Below, piece after piece: positions 11,734 through 24,302 of a stretch of DNA of 64,000 bases. Positions within the stretch are counted from its first letter, which is position 1, and every line of letters starts with the position of its first letter. Source of the DNA: Ptychodera flava (lineage: Eukaryota; Hemichordata; Enteropneusta; Ptychoderidae); assembly GCF_041260155.1 (NCBI RefSeq), contig NC_091929.1, positions 30,735,462 through 30,799,461 on the forward strand, in the 5' to 3' direction. The position numbers and the translations under genes were made by a program. The notes beneath the pieces were generated by a model, which ran no database searches, had not been told where the DNA came from, and saw only the letters and a list, made by a program, of their open reading frames with translations.

Positions 11734-12385
11734 GATTAGAATATGATGGTTAAAGGTGCATATTATGTGTACAAGAAATCGGATTTTGGAATTTCACTGA
11801 AAATGTTCATCCACTATACATGGAAACTATGAATATTTTTTCCAATACAAATATAGGTAAATCTCTGTATTTATGTACTCTCTCTTATTAATATTAATGT
11901 ACTTGATTAGACTAGGGTGGTTAGAAATGGATGTGTTCGCCAAAAATTTGATTTTGGAATTTCACCGAAATGTAGATTCACTGTTCATGGGAGTTTAGGA
12001 GGAAACTATGAATAATTTTTCCATTACAAAAATAGTTACATCTGTGTGGTTACAAATGGATATGTGTGCAAGAAATTAGATTTTAGAATTTCACCAAAAT
12101 GTTGATTCACTATACATGGTCTATGAGGAAACTATGAATAATTTTTTCCAATACAAAACTATCTAAATCTGTGTATTAATAGACTTTTGATAATTCATTT
12201 TAAAGTAGTTAGTTAGACTAGGATGGTTAAAGGTTGAAATGTGTGCAAGAAATTGGATTTTGGAATTTCACCCAAATATTGATTCACTATACATTGGAGT
12301 CTACGAGAAAACTATGAATAATTTTTTACAATGCTAAAGTAAATTAATTTGTGCTTTTACAGGTGTTTGATAATTGATACAAATA
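11734..12385. repeat. Minisatellite, four units of about 150-170 bp
   Basis: Units begin near 11734, 11903, 12050 and 12211. Each carries the order GATTAGACTAGGATGGTTA, GTGCAAGAAATTGGATTTTG, GAATTTCACC, GATTCACTATACATGG, AAACTATGAATAATTTTT. They differ from one another by perhaps 10-20 %, so the array is not recent. Confidence 0.8.
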
Positions 12386-12819
12386 TTTTTTATTTTTTTT
12401 TATTTTTTTTTTTATTCAGTCCATCATCCAACAGGCGTTAGCCCAATTACAGGATGAGGTAATAACCCACTAACCCCCAATGGAGCAAATAGGATATGTG
12501 AAAGTTCAGATGTTGACAACAATTATGATATTGAAAAAGTATAATTTCACTTTTCATGGTGCTAGTAGTCTGTGGGTAACTGTTAAATAATTTCCCTGAA
12601 AAACTTGCTATATCTCTAATATGTCAGTAATAGGAATTGTTCTTTGCCCTCAGTGAGCTAGATTTATAATAAGACAAGCTCCAGAGTTGCAATTCAAGAT
12701 GTTCATTTGACAGATGATTATACTTTTGTTCAGATATACGGTTAAATGACTTCAGAGAATGAAATCATGCAAAGAATCATTTTATCTCCCAGAATATTTC
12801 TGAACACTGAAACTTCTTT

Positions 12820-12978
12820 TTGACGGGACGGATACTTATGAAAATTAAGTGACCCCCCTGCTTCTGAGCTGTTTGAAAAATACATGACCCCTTTGCAGTT
12901 TTCAAATTCAAGGCGACCCCCTGGATTTTGCCGGCCCGCCCCCGGCCGTAATAACTGAACGCTTCCTTAGAACTGTAA
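12820..12978. mobile_element. GACCCCC-rich transposon end fragment
   Basis: GTGACCCCCCTGC..., TGACCCCTTTGCAG and CCGGCCGTAATAACTGAACG match the right-end style of the complete element at 25488-26244. Only one end is present. A similar end (GAATGCTCCCTTA) occurs at about 13560-13575. Confidence 0.45.
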
Positions 12979-13169
12979 GTTCCCTACTTCTTATTATGTG
13001 CAGACATTTCTCTTATCTAAAGGCACTGTGAAACTCATTTTTTGTGCAGAGTGAGCAAATCGTTTGTCTGCTTTAAAGCTGGGTAGTTCCTTTTTATTAC
13101 TACAGATATAAATGTACCTTTTACCAATAAGAAGTAGGAAATTCACAATAACAGAAAGTTTTGGATCAC

Positions 13170-13390
13170 CTAGTATGATCTGCCATATTTTTGGATTTTT
13201 TTCTCAATTTTGATTATCGTCCCCCTAATGTAAAAAAATGATTCCCAAAATAATTGCACATGTAGACAATCATGTAAAATATAGAATAAAGTTCCTTCGT
13301 TGTTTTTGCAGAAAGAACATAGAGCATTATCAGCCGTGGGCAGATTCATTTTACTGCCACATCGTACTTCCAAATGTCAACTCCCGCCCA
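13170..13390 (-). mobile_element. LINE fragment (zf-RVT-like C-terminal region)
   Basis: The minus-strand frame reads CGSKMNLPTADNALCSFCKN then ILHDCLHVQLFWESF. This matches the Cys-Cys-His-Cys/FW pattern of the zf-RVT domain at the C-terminus of many non-LTR reverse transcriptases. Only about 60 residues are present and there is no polymerase core, so this is a dead fragment. Confidence 0.55.
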
Positions 13391-13579
13391 GAGCCTTGGG
13401 GTGCAAAGGATTGATCAATCTAATCAGATGAATAATTGGGGGTGTCATATTTTACTACTGTTGAATGGGGGTTCATGTTGAAGAAAAATAATTTGGAGGG
13501 GGTTGGTTTTTGCATTTCATTCATAGTTTAAGCTCCACCGACCGCCTCGCCGTGAAAAACGAATGCTCCCTTACTACTA

Positions 13580-14617
13580 TTATACTATATTGCCATTCTC
13601 ACTGTTCTACAAAACATTATATGAGAAAAAGTCTGCGGTGAATCTGGAGAGGAAGGTATGAAAGACATATGTTATTAACATGCAAGGACCTAATTCATAC
13701 TGTAGCTGTAGGTTTTACAGGATTGATACCATTTTTTTCGGAGTAATGAAATTGGCGCATATTGTCAAGATCATGGCAGCGTCGTCATCTTCCGTTTAGA
13801 TTACCCCACGCCACGGTATACGCTATTTGCATTGTATGCCAGCTATTCAGGAGCATAGATTTGATTTAGGGGAGCTGTTAAACTCAACATGTTTATTTTG
13901 TTAATGTTTTCAAACGTCGTTATAAAACGGTTGATAAGCATACTCGAACGTCTATGCGGGACATCCATGTTGTTCACCGTAACTGCAATATGACAGCCCA
14001 CGGGGACAATTTATGAGGATGAGAAGGGCTTTATTCCAAATCATGACTGAAAATGACTGAATTTTACGATATCTTCAAATACAAAGTTGAATCGATGACT
14101 GTACAAATTCCTTTACGTCACAAGTTCAGGACCACCATCATAACAGCGCTAACAGTGCGAATAACTATATATGCAACCAACAGCTATTGCCATAATTCAT
14201 TCAAATCATGAATATCTATGATTAGTAACAGTATAGAATTACAAAAATGATTAGACTAGAAGAGTGAAAAATCAATTACAGTGTTTTTGTTGAGGGAATA
14301 GCCTATGCCATGCTAGAAATTTGTTAAATGAAAATACTTCCCAACCAGTGACATTACAAGATCTGCTGAGGATGCATTGGACTCATCATGGATTAGCATG
14401 CGCCTCAGGAACAGATCTTCATATTCTCTGTCTAATTTTCACAATACTTTACTTGCAAGCTGCTATCTAGGAATCATTTTGTGGTGTAAATGAACATTTA
14501 ACCATCCTTTATGGAATTTTTCCACTCGAGTTATCGATGGTTGCCGTTTAGAATTTCAAATGTCGGTCAGTTTAGGTAATTTGTTTCTCGGATACCATAA
14601 AATGCACGTCGGTCACC
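13580..14617. other. Non-coding end of unit A / start of unit B
   Basis: No supported gene. Because the window starts inside unit A, this DNA may be the upstream end of unit B, with its A counterpart lying left of base 1. Confidence 0.4.
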
Positions 14618-17143
14618 CATAAATAAACACTTCTGTTTCGGTGCGCATTTACAACTTAAAACCATTAAAAGATAAGAGCTTAAATGTGGCTGCTTTCATT
14701 TCTTTACTCCACTGGCTGTAGACTCTTGCGCTGAACCGCTTTTACCACATGTCATTGTTGAACACAATGATCAATAGATATGTTCGATCAACTCACCTAT
14801 CCCAGTACATAGAGTTCACCACCCACGCATTGTCGTACACTGCAGATAACCTTACGGCGAGGAATGCCACCCCATGATTCATTTCAAATGGTTTTTACAA
14901 TGTATGGACCCTGGCAGGACTCATACGGTACTTGAGAAAATGTTAAACTTTAAGGAAATTGGAAGCGATTTGCTACTACTGTTAAACGTTCACGGGTTAC
15001 ACTTAAATAGGGGTTATCCTCGAGTCAACAAGTCGGGGTGAACGAATATGATAAGGCCAGAGAAATAAAATTCTTTGTTCTGCGTTCACTCAGAATGGAC
15101 AGTAAGCAGGTAAGTACCTTGGGTCAAAAACAGTGAAATTTGTACAAGTGCAATTCAAATACACATCATTTTTGCCTTACAACTCTGACGCTAACGATCA
15201 CATGTTTTCGTATAAAGCTCAAGCTTTCGTTTTGTAAGGATGCAAAACAAAGAGTTGACTTCTTTGGCCTACTTATCATTTGTACGTTTACGACAGGTAG
15301 ACGTTCCAGATATCAAATATTGACAGAAATGCGATTGTTGCAATTCCCACCGATTATCGTTCAAATGAGATTCGCTATACGTTTATTAACAGAGCTACAA
15401 CAACTGCTACAGCCGTAAGGCCTCGGACAAGGGATGTCTACCATCGATTAAAGGAGAAGTGTAGAGCACGACAGGTATGAAAGCGACTGCAATGAATGCC
15501 ATATACGATGAACCCTGTACAATATGCCAAGCTGAACTTTGCACGCAATGACGTCGGGTTGTACGTGACAAATCTACCATCCAATCGAAGACATGCTCGC
15601 ATTTTACGACAACAGTTCGGGAATAACAACAAAGAAGCCTGCATTCGGAAACAACTGGTCTTCGACTTATTTTTGTATTATCGTCATTTTCTTATCTGAT
15701 ATTGCCAAGCCCTGAATCAGGTACGTAAACATTTACCAGCAACGGGGGTAGACAACAATATTCAATGTGTACATGGGCTATTGTTTGCCTGTTAATTTTC
15801 TTCGCTACGCAAACGTATACATACCACACGCGCACACGCATACAAACACATAGGAGCGAAATTATTTCAATTCTTGATATTTTTATGCTTATTTTTAAGT
15901 CTTTTTAGCGCGGATAGTTGTCGGTCTACTTACCGTCTTTATACGAATCCGTCAACTAAGATGTCTACAATCGCCTGTATTCGTGTATAGCTCAAGCTTT
16001 CGTTTTGTAACAACGGTTGATTCCTAGAATATGGTGGCGACAGTACTAAACAATAGCTAGACAAATTTTCACCTGCGTAGAGCTGTTTGTTATTTTTCTC
16101 TTCACGAACTGCTTAATTTTCGGAGGGGTTTTGCGATTAAAATTGCTGTACTTTAACCAGTCTTCCGCGATCGAATTTGGAGGTAAATTCGTCTGTGTGC
16201 CATCTGCGCAACAGCTTTCTGTGAAGAATGCGTTACAAGTCACCTTAAATGGCCCCTCTATCATGGTTGGTTGACTGACCGTGTCCTAATCATTTCTCAA
16301 GTCTAACAGGTATATGGCACCATTTTTTATGCACCATAACGTTGTTCATATTTGACATATTCCTCGGCGTTACATGTTTTCGGGGGTGTTACTGTGACCA
16401 AACTACGCTACACCAATCGTCGCAGTGCGTCGAACCATAATCGGTCCGGCAGTTAAGCCCTCAATACCGCTCATTGCAAATGACGTTATTTTTCGCTCAT
16501 TAATATGCAAAACTAAACATTTGTCTGCATTTTCCGCAAGAAGGAGGGAAATAAAGCCTGCTAGTGCTATTATGGATACTTAAAGTCACACCAATTTGTG
16601 GCCCAGACTACAAGGTAAAACAACAGCCACACATGCAACAATAAAATTAATATCAAGCATAGCGTCCGATGTCGCTCGTGCGCAGCTATATTTAGTAACA
16701 AACCTTGCTATCGTCAATAGTGAAAAATGGCTCACACGTATACGAGCGTCAACACGTGATATATCTATGACATTATCGACATCCGTAACAATACTGACTG
16801 TCAATATATTCTTGATATGTTTAATATTATTTTTGAACGCAATTTGTTCACATGATACTGTCACCTTAGTTACGAAACCAAGTGTACACGCAAGTCTATA
16901 TTTACTATAGATCTCGGAGTCTACGTGCTGACAAGTTCGGTATTTGATTTTAAAGCCTCGTTTTTTCCCCGTCATTTTTAAACACAATTAAGCCATTATA
17001 TGACAGATGTAGTGGTTCTCATAGTCATTATTTATATATGTTTCTATTTTTTACCGTGCGGAAGTTAAACGATATTTAACAACGTCTGTACAGTTTCATT
17101 TCCTTCTTTTGTTCAGGTCTATGTTTATTGTTGCTAAGTAACC
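14618..17143. repeat. Segmental duplication, upstream block of unit B
   Basis: Second copy of 1-2723, in the same orientation. 15698-16233 is identical base for base with 1242-1777. The copy ends at TTGCTAAGTAACC, after which the two units diverge. Confidence 0.85.
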
Positions 17144-17261
17144 ACACATAGCGCGTGTACTCCACATTGCAGTTCGGATGTATGAAAGTCAGAAAGGAAG
17201 GCAACCATTTGCAAGACTGCAGTTATAAAGTACGAGTTTGTTTGTATATGAGGCCATTGGA

Positions 17262-17453
17262 TTAAAGGTAAACAGTCACCTGTAATCTAAATATGCCCAT
17301 ATATGGTCAAAGGGGCGTTCCTTGGTATTCAAAATGCCCATGTGAGGGCACTGTTTTTAAAAAGCGGCCACCCGCTTAAAATCTGTGATTAGTTAGATTT
17401 TCTCTTTCCATGGTAACTGTGGCAAAATTTTAACAGGTGACAGTATACCTTTA
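17262..17453. mobile_element. 192-bp MITE, TIR family TAAAGGTATACTGTCACCTGT
   Basis: Ends TAAAGGTAAACAGTCACCTGT and ACAGGTGACAGTATACCTTTA form about 21-bp inverted repeats. The interior matches the element at 21122-21315 in the opposite orientation (GGGCGTTCCTTGGTATTCAA, GCGGCCACCCGCTT). Confidence 0.75.
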
Positions 17454-17788
17454 CGGTAGTACACGCCACGAAACGCAAAAACTTCAACTTGCTCATCAAA
17501 CTTTTCTCAAGCAAATCTTTAACCATTTGTTTTGAAAATAAAGAATAAACATCGAAGGTCACCATGCAAGTTTTGATATCAGACAAAGAAATTACCCAAC
17601 ATTTACCAACACTTGAAATTCAAAGGCCGCCACCCCTGTCTTAACTCCACGGGAAATATAAATTTTCGATTTTCACAAAGAATACGCCGGCGCTTCAGTA
17701 TGAGCCCACACAAGCAATGGACCAAAAGTATTGTAAAAGTTTGAGAGTCAAAATATCTGACCTTGAGGCGCATTAATAATTGATGTAG
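17452..17788 (+). mobile_element. AAGGTAG-TIR MITE family, old copy
   Basis: Diverged member of the 330-380 bp family best seen at 18721-19057. Starts ACGGTAGTACACGCC directly at the end of the preceding MITE and ends CTTGAGGCGCATTA. Keeps the GGTCACC.TGCAA and CGATTTTC cores. Confidence 0.6.
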
Positions 17789-18137
17789 GTTTGACGAGTT
17801 TGTTCTGATCGCTACTGCGTAGTAGATTTTCAAAACTTATCTGCTTCACGCAGAAACCGAGCAATTACTACAGCGAATCAATGACCCAAAAATGTTGATA
17901 TATCATTGAACCATTTTGCATAACTCAAAGTTTCGTCATTTACAACAGTGAGACCAACACACTCACTGCTGAATTCGAATGTGACGTCACGAATAACATA
18001 GACGTAATAAGAGCCGGAATTCTGCTATGGGTGCTTGCGAGATTCTTATGACAATACTTTGCCTATTCAACAGGAAGCTCTGACCCAAAGGCTGACCCTA
18101 AGCTATAAATTGTGAGGACTCACCCACGAACATGCCT

Positions 18138-18560
18138 GTTCCCCATTGTCTGACTCTAACAAAGGAGTAAAGAACAAAACTTGAATACAAGGGCTCTTCT
18201 AGAATACAACGTGCGACCCCACCGTAAAAAGATCAGGGAGAAGGTCTAGACAGTCATGCCTAAGAATAGCCATAAACCATTTCGCCATTTTGCTTGCTCG
18301 TTTATCAGTGTATTTCAGTACCTCTTTCGACTTTCACTGTAGAATTAGCCTTCCGATACGATCGGATTTCCCTCGAACGCACCGGAAAACCTTAGTTAAC
18401 ACTAACTTGTGCTTAGATAATCCTTATGCCCAAGCAAGATCGAAACTGTTGCAGGAAAGTTGCTTTGGAATTATGGGTGAATTAAATCTATACGTTCACT
18501 CTTTCCTTGGTCTTTGCCTCACAAAGTCTCTTCGTTTACCAAGAGTCAGTTGAAATCTTT
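18138..18560. other. Unit B counterpart of 3090-3310, plus unique DNA
   Basis: The first 180 bp match unit A. The plus-strand frame at 18290-18553 has no recognisable domain and no counterpart frame in unit A, so it is not called. Confidence 0.4.
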
Positions 18561-18720
18561 TGTCCTCCGCCGTAAGTATACAGAATGAGTACAAGTACTA
18601 TATTGGCTGTCATAAAATTGTCTTAAAATTCAATTGTTCGGTTCAAGTTTCTGAGAACAGTGTCGACAAAAAATTTTAATTTGACTCATCTGTACTATAT
18701 GCTAGACCAAAGATATTCAT

Positions 18721-19057
18721 TAAGGTAGTGTGCGTCTCGAAAGTGAAAGACCTAAATTTTTGCTCTAACTTTTTTTAGGGAATCTTTCAACTATTCTCTT
18801 TCAAAATCAAGAATAAAATCGGGGGTCACCGTGCAAATTCTGGTACTAGAGAAACAAATTACTCAAAATTGACCGATATATGAAATTCAACATGGCCGCC
18901 GTTCCTGTATTAACTCTATTGAGAAAAATAAAATTTTCGATTTTCGAAAAACTAAGCCGGTGAAAAGTTTTCTTACAGCAAGAGCTTTAAATTGAACCCC
19001 CACAAGTGGTATATCAGAAAAGATTTGCGAAAGTTTGAGAGTCCGTTCTACCTTAAT
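18721..19057 (+). mobile_element. AAGGTAG-TIR MITE family, near full-length copy
   Basis: Left end TTAAGGTAGTGTGCGTCTCG and right end GTTCTACCTTAA form imperfect terminal inverted repeats beside TTAA/TA. Shared core in all copies: CTTTCAAC.ATTCTCTTTCAA, CAAGAATAAAA, CACCGTGCAAA, ACTAGAGAAACAAAT, ATGGCCGCC, TTAACTCTAT, TTTCGATTTTCGAAAAACTA, CCCCACAAGTGGTATATCAG. Other copies: 17452, 21595, 32155, 35450, 45137 and 60014. Confidence 0.75.
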
Positions 19058-19199
19058 TCGCGAGCGTCCGGGTATGTGGCCTTGAATATATCATAGACAG
19101 TAGCGGGGCTACTATGGATTTATCTAGGACACCGCCACCATGCCTGAGAAAAAGTCAGTGAAGATATGACGCTGGAGTTTTGGCACTAATGCTATGGGG

Positions 19200-19488
19200 A
19201 TGTGAAAACATATTCATGCATAAACGGCTACTCCGTCTCCGTTTTGCACATGCGCGATTCGCCCAATCATCATCTGCCAATACAGTGAGAGCAGACAGCT
19301 ATTACTCAAATGAAATTCAGAAAATTATAAAACGCTGACGTCAAAATCGTCTTTACAGTGACGTCATCCGATGGAAACCGTTTATTTTTATTGCAGCCTT
19401 TCCTAACTTATCGACTTTCAATTTTCTACAGGAATTGGATCTCTGATGAAAATCGCTCGTTCGTGACTGCACAGAAAAACATTTCAGC
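19200..19488 (+). promoter_or_regulatory. Probable promoter / 5'UTR of membrane-protein gene B
   Basis: Aligns with 4500-4815. Contains GTGACGTCATCCGA (CRE-like TGACGTCA) and CTTATCGACTTTC upstream of the ATG. The unit A equivalent of the CRE-like site is ATGACGCCATCC, so the palindromic site is not conserved. Confidence 0.35.
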
Positions 19489-22400
19489 ATGGCGTTCTTT
19501 GAAGGAGTTGTTCGTCATGAAACTCATTTTACCATAGCTATCTGGTTTATTCTATACTTCTTCACAAGTTTAGCATTATCCTACATATTTTCGTATGTCC
19601 TGCTTCACATTATTGGTTGGAGAGATGTCCCAGGCCAAAGGTAAATGTCATCCTTGACATTTTGACCACTGTTCAAAAATGTGAGGGATATAGTATTATC
19701 ATTTCTTGGAAAGGTATCTAATATCAAATAAAAATAGCTAATAAGTGGCTCATTGATACGCGTAACTCACTGCAGTATAAGACAAAATCTTTTACCACAT
19801 AGTCGCCAATCCCAGAGTGCCATGATGCTTGTGAGTGTGTCATCACCTCCAGGCCCGGCGCTTTTTTTTTACTTTTATAAATATTTGCAAGCGATAAAGC
19901 TAAAAAGTTATTAGATAAATTTACAATATAAGAAATTCTCAGCAAAAATTATATTTTGGGGGTTGATATATTTTACATAATTTAGGAGCAACAGTCAACA
20001 TTCGGCGGCACGAATCCTCTTGACAGGTGTTACGTCTGTGTCAGCTTGACTACTCAGATGAATTTCTCGTTGGGGCAAGTCCATTGAAATTTTGAGTCAA
20101 TTTTAAAAATATCGGTCGCCCTGGGCGTTTTTAAAGAAATTGATGCTCATGGCTATGATTTTCATGATGCTTTTCATGGAGCTAATTAATATCTCTCTAT
20201 ATCACCTTAGAGTGTTGCAGCCGTCTTAAAACGCAGATATTTATCTTTGCAACACAAGCACCGATGCAGGTATCATAACTCAAAGGTCCGCACTACTTTT
20301 CACCCGAACTATCTTCGTTGGGTAACGAACCCGGAAGTGAATCACTGGACACAGGACCAGTAATTCACTTCCGGGTGACAGCAAAATAAACGACGATCAG
20401 ACTGATCACAAGAGTAAAGATTGAGGTTGTACCATGTACCGCACTTCTTACACTAACAACGTCGAAATACAAAATCAAGCTTTGTTACATCGACAGATCA
20501 TAAGATATCGACTTGACTTTGGCGCCGATAAATTATATTATATCATACCAGTATATTGATTGCGCAAATGCAACGATCTGATTGGTCGAGACGCGAGAAG
20601 AACCGTGGTATGTTGGCGACACCACGGCTGGTATTCGTATTCGCGCGAGGTCTCAGCTTAAAGAAAACTCCGTTTTTGACGTTCCAAGCCAGAATTTCAA
20701 TACACTATTATGATATAATAGCAATAAAGCACACCCAGCGACGGTATACCACTCGATTTTGACCAGTTCACTTCATATATGCACTCGCCGCTATCGCTCG
20801 TGCATATTTGTCGTGAACTGGTCAAAATCTCGTGTTATACCGTCGCTGGGTGTGCTTTATCACTGCAAGTCCCAATAACCTTGTTCTGAACAAAAATGTG
20901 TTACTCCATGCGAATTAACGGCTATTCACCTTGGTGATAACAGTATGTATATAATTGCACTTCAGATGGACCAAGTGCGGCTATGTCATATTATTCAGAA
21001 TGTTCTTAGGAGACGTCGGTACAGTTGAATTGCAGATAGCGCGGTTTGTCTCCAACAACTTGCTTGCTTCTAAGGTAAGTCAAGTAGAATCTGGCGGTAC
21101 AAGTTTGAAAGCGAACAGAAATTTAAAGGTATACTGTCACCTGTTCCAATTTTGCCACAGTACCATGGAAAGAGAAAATCTAACCAATCACAGATTTTAA
21201 GCGGGTGGCCGCTTTTAAAAAAACAGCGCCCTCACATGGGCATTTTGAATACCAAGGAGCGCCCCTTTGACCATATATGGGCATATTTAGATTACAGGTG
21301 ACTGTATACTTTTAAGAAGGAAGCATTCGCTTTTTACAGGGTGGGGTGGGGGTCGATTGAACTTAGGCTACAAATGAAATACAAAAGCGACCAATTCAAA
21401 TTTATTTTTCTACAGTATGACCCCCAACTTGGCAGGGTTGACTGCGGCGATGTGTTGCTGCGTGGTCTGACGTCAATGAACCGATCTTCAAAATTGCTGA
21501 ATCTGATACCGGGGGTGAATTCACATCATCAGCCGTACATGTGACATTGATTTCCCAAGTATTTGATGTCATGTGGTCTTCAAGTTTGGTCCAATTAAGG
21601 GAGAACGCGCCTCGGGGACAGATATTCAGACTCTCAAACTTTTACAATTTTTTTCTGATCTACCGCTTATGGGGGTTCATTTTATAGCTCTTGGTATAAG
21701 AAAACTTTTCATCACCTTGGGTTTTCGAAATTCGAATTGTATTTTTCTTCATTGAGTTAACAAAGGGACGGCGGCCATAATTCATTTTAAATAACGGTAA
21801 ATCTTGGATTATTTGTTTCTCTATTACCAAACTTTGCACCGTGACACCCGTTTTTTATTCTTGATTTTGAAAGGGAATGGTTGAAAGATTCCTTGAGGAA
21901 AGTTTGAGCAAAAGTTTAAGTCTCTCACTTTCGAGGTGCATACAACCTTAATTGTAGGCCTAAAGTCCAAGTTTGAATATCAAGCTTTTCCCCATCCAAG
22001 GAATGGGACCGGTGTATTAGCATTGGCTGAACACCTGAATGTCACTGACGGACTCTACACACCTGGCCCTTCAAGGTTATATAGCAACTATCGGCTCAAA
22101 GTGTTCTTCCAACGGACCTATTGTCATACAGTGACGTCGATGCAGAACAGCTGTACCTGTGATTACACAGGTTAGAACCGCACCGTTGTCAGCAAGGGTC
22201 AAAGTTTACGTGTTCTCTGATGTCGGGGTGTTTATCATCAACACGGGTTCCATTTATTTCTTCGCCGTTACGAAGCCATGACAGACGAAGCGGTCCATTC
22301 CCACCTGTGGAAATGCATTCTGTCGGGGCAAAGAATCAGACTGAGAGATCCGTCGCTCGAGGGCGCTCTCTACGCACCCCCTTTTAAGGGGGGGGGGGGG

Positions 22401-24013
22401 GGGGGGGGGGGTGGTGGGGGGCTATTCCAAAACATTGCATGACGAGTAGTTCACGTCTGATTAGGAGAGAACATCCATTGTCGCCTCATTTGATTTCAAA
22501 AGAACTTCACCTGACAACTTCAGATATACATTGCTATAAAGCATTCTAGCACCACTTCGTACCTTCAGGATGGGGATGGGGCTATTCCAAAACATTGCAT
22601 GACGAGTAGTTCACGTCTGATTAGGAGAGAACATCCATTGTCGCCTCATTTGATTTCAAAAGAACTTCACCTGACAACTTCAGATATACATTGCTATAAA
22701 GCATTCTAGCACCACTTCGTACCTTCAGGATTTGTAACTAAGTGATATGTTTCAACATGATTCCAACCAATGATTGAGTATCGATCATCGTGTCCTTTAT
22801 TCAAACTGTTTGGGTTGTCTTCTATTAAAGTGACAAGGTCTAAAGCGTCTCCTAAATTAACAGATTGAATTCTACACAACAGCGTAGCAATATCACCTTC
22901 AAGCACTCATATTTCTTGGTTGTCGCAGAAATCTAACTTTTTATAATGACTGTCGCCTTGCGTCTTTGGAAGCGATTAAAGCTGGCCCCTATGTCGAGTA
23001 TACAAATTACAATGATACCATCCACTATCTTACAGAGATACATTAGAGATAGCCAAAATGCTTATCAAGGAAAGTTATATCGATTGCAATTTTTGTTCTC
23101 GTAATGAGTTACCTAAATGATGTTACTACCATTACATTGCCAATGTATGGCATAATTTTGATCTCTAGACAGAGTTATAATTACTTAGCTCTGAAACTCA
23201 CAAACACAAAGAGACCCACCGTCAATGGCCGTATATACGAAGGCTTCTTCACGAATGGTATTCCGCTATTGCTCCATTCAACATTGCTGTTTGTAATAAA
23301 AAGAGGGTAATATTTTACAGCTGACATGACTGAAAATCTGCAATGGAGCAAACAGATGAGTAAAAACAGTCTGCTTGGTGCGTTATTGTGATTTGGTGTC
23401 AGCAAGCAGGATGGTAGCGCACAAAACTAAAATCAAAGACCGCAGATCTCATACAATACTTATTACACAGGCAAAGATGAAGAGCCGTCCATTCTCTCAC
23501 AGAATATCTGAGCAATAAATACAGAAATAAATGTATAGAATATAAACAATGAACAAACACGAGACAATATTTTACAAACAAGGCTTACCCCCTTACTTCT
23601 TCTACGTGCCTTTTTATTTTGTAGATTAGCCCAACCCAGTCTACACAATGAAGGCCACATAATACTCCTATATTTTGTTGTATCCGTTTATATACACATG
23701 CCTACCATTACCAATGCATTTTTGCTTGTCATTGTCTAGTCTTTTAGATTATGAAATTGTCCACATCGTTTCTTTCTTTAAGGCTGCACCGTTTATGGTA
23801 TACCCATTGTTATGTGTCATGTTGATTGTTCTGTATAAACGTGGTGCCGTACAGTGGGCTACTAACCAATTTGCTCGGGTACGTAGTTATTAATTTTTCC
23901 TCGATTAATAACCTTCTTCTGTTTCATAGAATGAGACACATAGCAGGCCTAAAGGGCGCGCAACTAATTGTGACCTTGATATTGAGATTTTGTACTTACA
24001 TAGGTGTGAATAA
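19489..24013 (+). CDS. Small multi-pass membrane protein B (paralogue of A), 4 exons
   Basis: Exons 19489-19640, 20966-21074, 23783-23878 and 23930-24013 with GT/AG introns. Phases 2, 0 and 0 join into one open frame of 146 aa ending in TAA. Residues 1-12 are polar. A long hydrophobic segment spans about 14-42 (FTIAIWFILYFFTSLALSYI...), followed by GWRDVPGQRW at the exon 1/2 junction. A weaker hydrophobic stretch lies in exon 2 (CGYVILFRMFLG). Exon 3 holds a clear transmembrane segment (APFMVYPLLCVMLIVLYK), and the tail is polar and basic (NETHSRPKGR). Same exon plan as 4816-7104 but with low protein identity. ATG 19489 is chosen because it aligns with the paralogue start and the upstream ATG is cut by a stop. 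Intron 3 is only 51 bp; intron 2 is swollen by MITEs and a tandem duplication. Function unknown; no domain recognised. Confidence 0.6.
20330..20374. repeat. Short hairpin CCCGGAAGTGAATcACTGG
   Basis: CCCGGAAGTGAATCACTGG is mirrored by CCAGTAATTCACTTCCGGG. The stem contains an ETS-like CCGGAAGT on both arms. Probably a MITE core. Confidence 0.6.
20536..20860. mobile_element. Composite MITE plus hairpin, copy 1
   Basis: 20536-20720 is bounded by TATTATATCATACCAGTATA and its inverted form. 20725-20860 is a hairpin starting ATAAAGCACACCCAGCGACG and ending CGTCGCTGGGTGTGCTTTAT. The same pair occurs in opposite orientation at 28747-29063, so the two parts travel together. Inserted in intron 1 of gene B. 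Confidence 0.75.
21122..21315. mobile_element. 194-bp MITE, second copy of the 17262 family
   Basis: Reverse orientation to 17262-17453, with ends TTTAAAGGTATACTGTCACC and GTGACTGTATACTTTTAA. It lies 48 bp after exon 2 of gene B. Confidence 0.75.
21595..21952 (-). mobile_element. AAGGTAG-TIR MITE family copy
   Basis: Reverse orientation, from TAAGGGAGAACGCGCCTCGG to TTTCGAGGTGCATACAACCT. Full length and fairly well preserved. Confidence 0.7.
22388..22411. repeat. Poly-G run (24 G)
   Basis: Uninterrupted G24 followed by GTGGTGGGGGG. Strong G-quadruplex potential on the plus strand. It directly precedes the 160-bp tandem duplication. Confidence 0.9.
22417..22731. repeat. Exact 160-bp tandem duplication
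   Basis: GGGGCTATTCCAAAACATTG through ACCTTCAGGAT occurs at 22417-22571 and again at 22577-22731 with no mismatch visible over 155 bp. It is therefore very recent, or an assembly artefact. Confidence 0.9.
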
Positions 24014-24302
24014 CAGGTATTGGCTTGTAAACAGTACAACAGGTATGCATCAATAACACCTGGTTCTGTAGTTTTAAATGCAATAACAATCTGAACTGGG
24101 ACCCTTTTAGGGAACAAACATAATGAACGGCTTGGGCTGAAAGGGACACTATTTTGTCAATTTTACTTGCAGCCCTCGCAATGTTTGCAAATAGTTTCAT
24201 AGCGCCTCTGTTGCAAAGAAGAAGTTCTTAAGACCCCGACTAATGTCTAATGTAGAACCGACTGCCGCTGCCGCTAACGTAACCGATGAGGTCCTACGGA
24301 CT

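Noticed and set aside
11734-12385. Possible CRISPR-like array
   Set aside because: Units are 150-170 bp and diverged throughout, with no repeat/spacer structure. The genome is eukaryotic.
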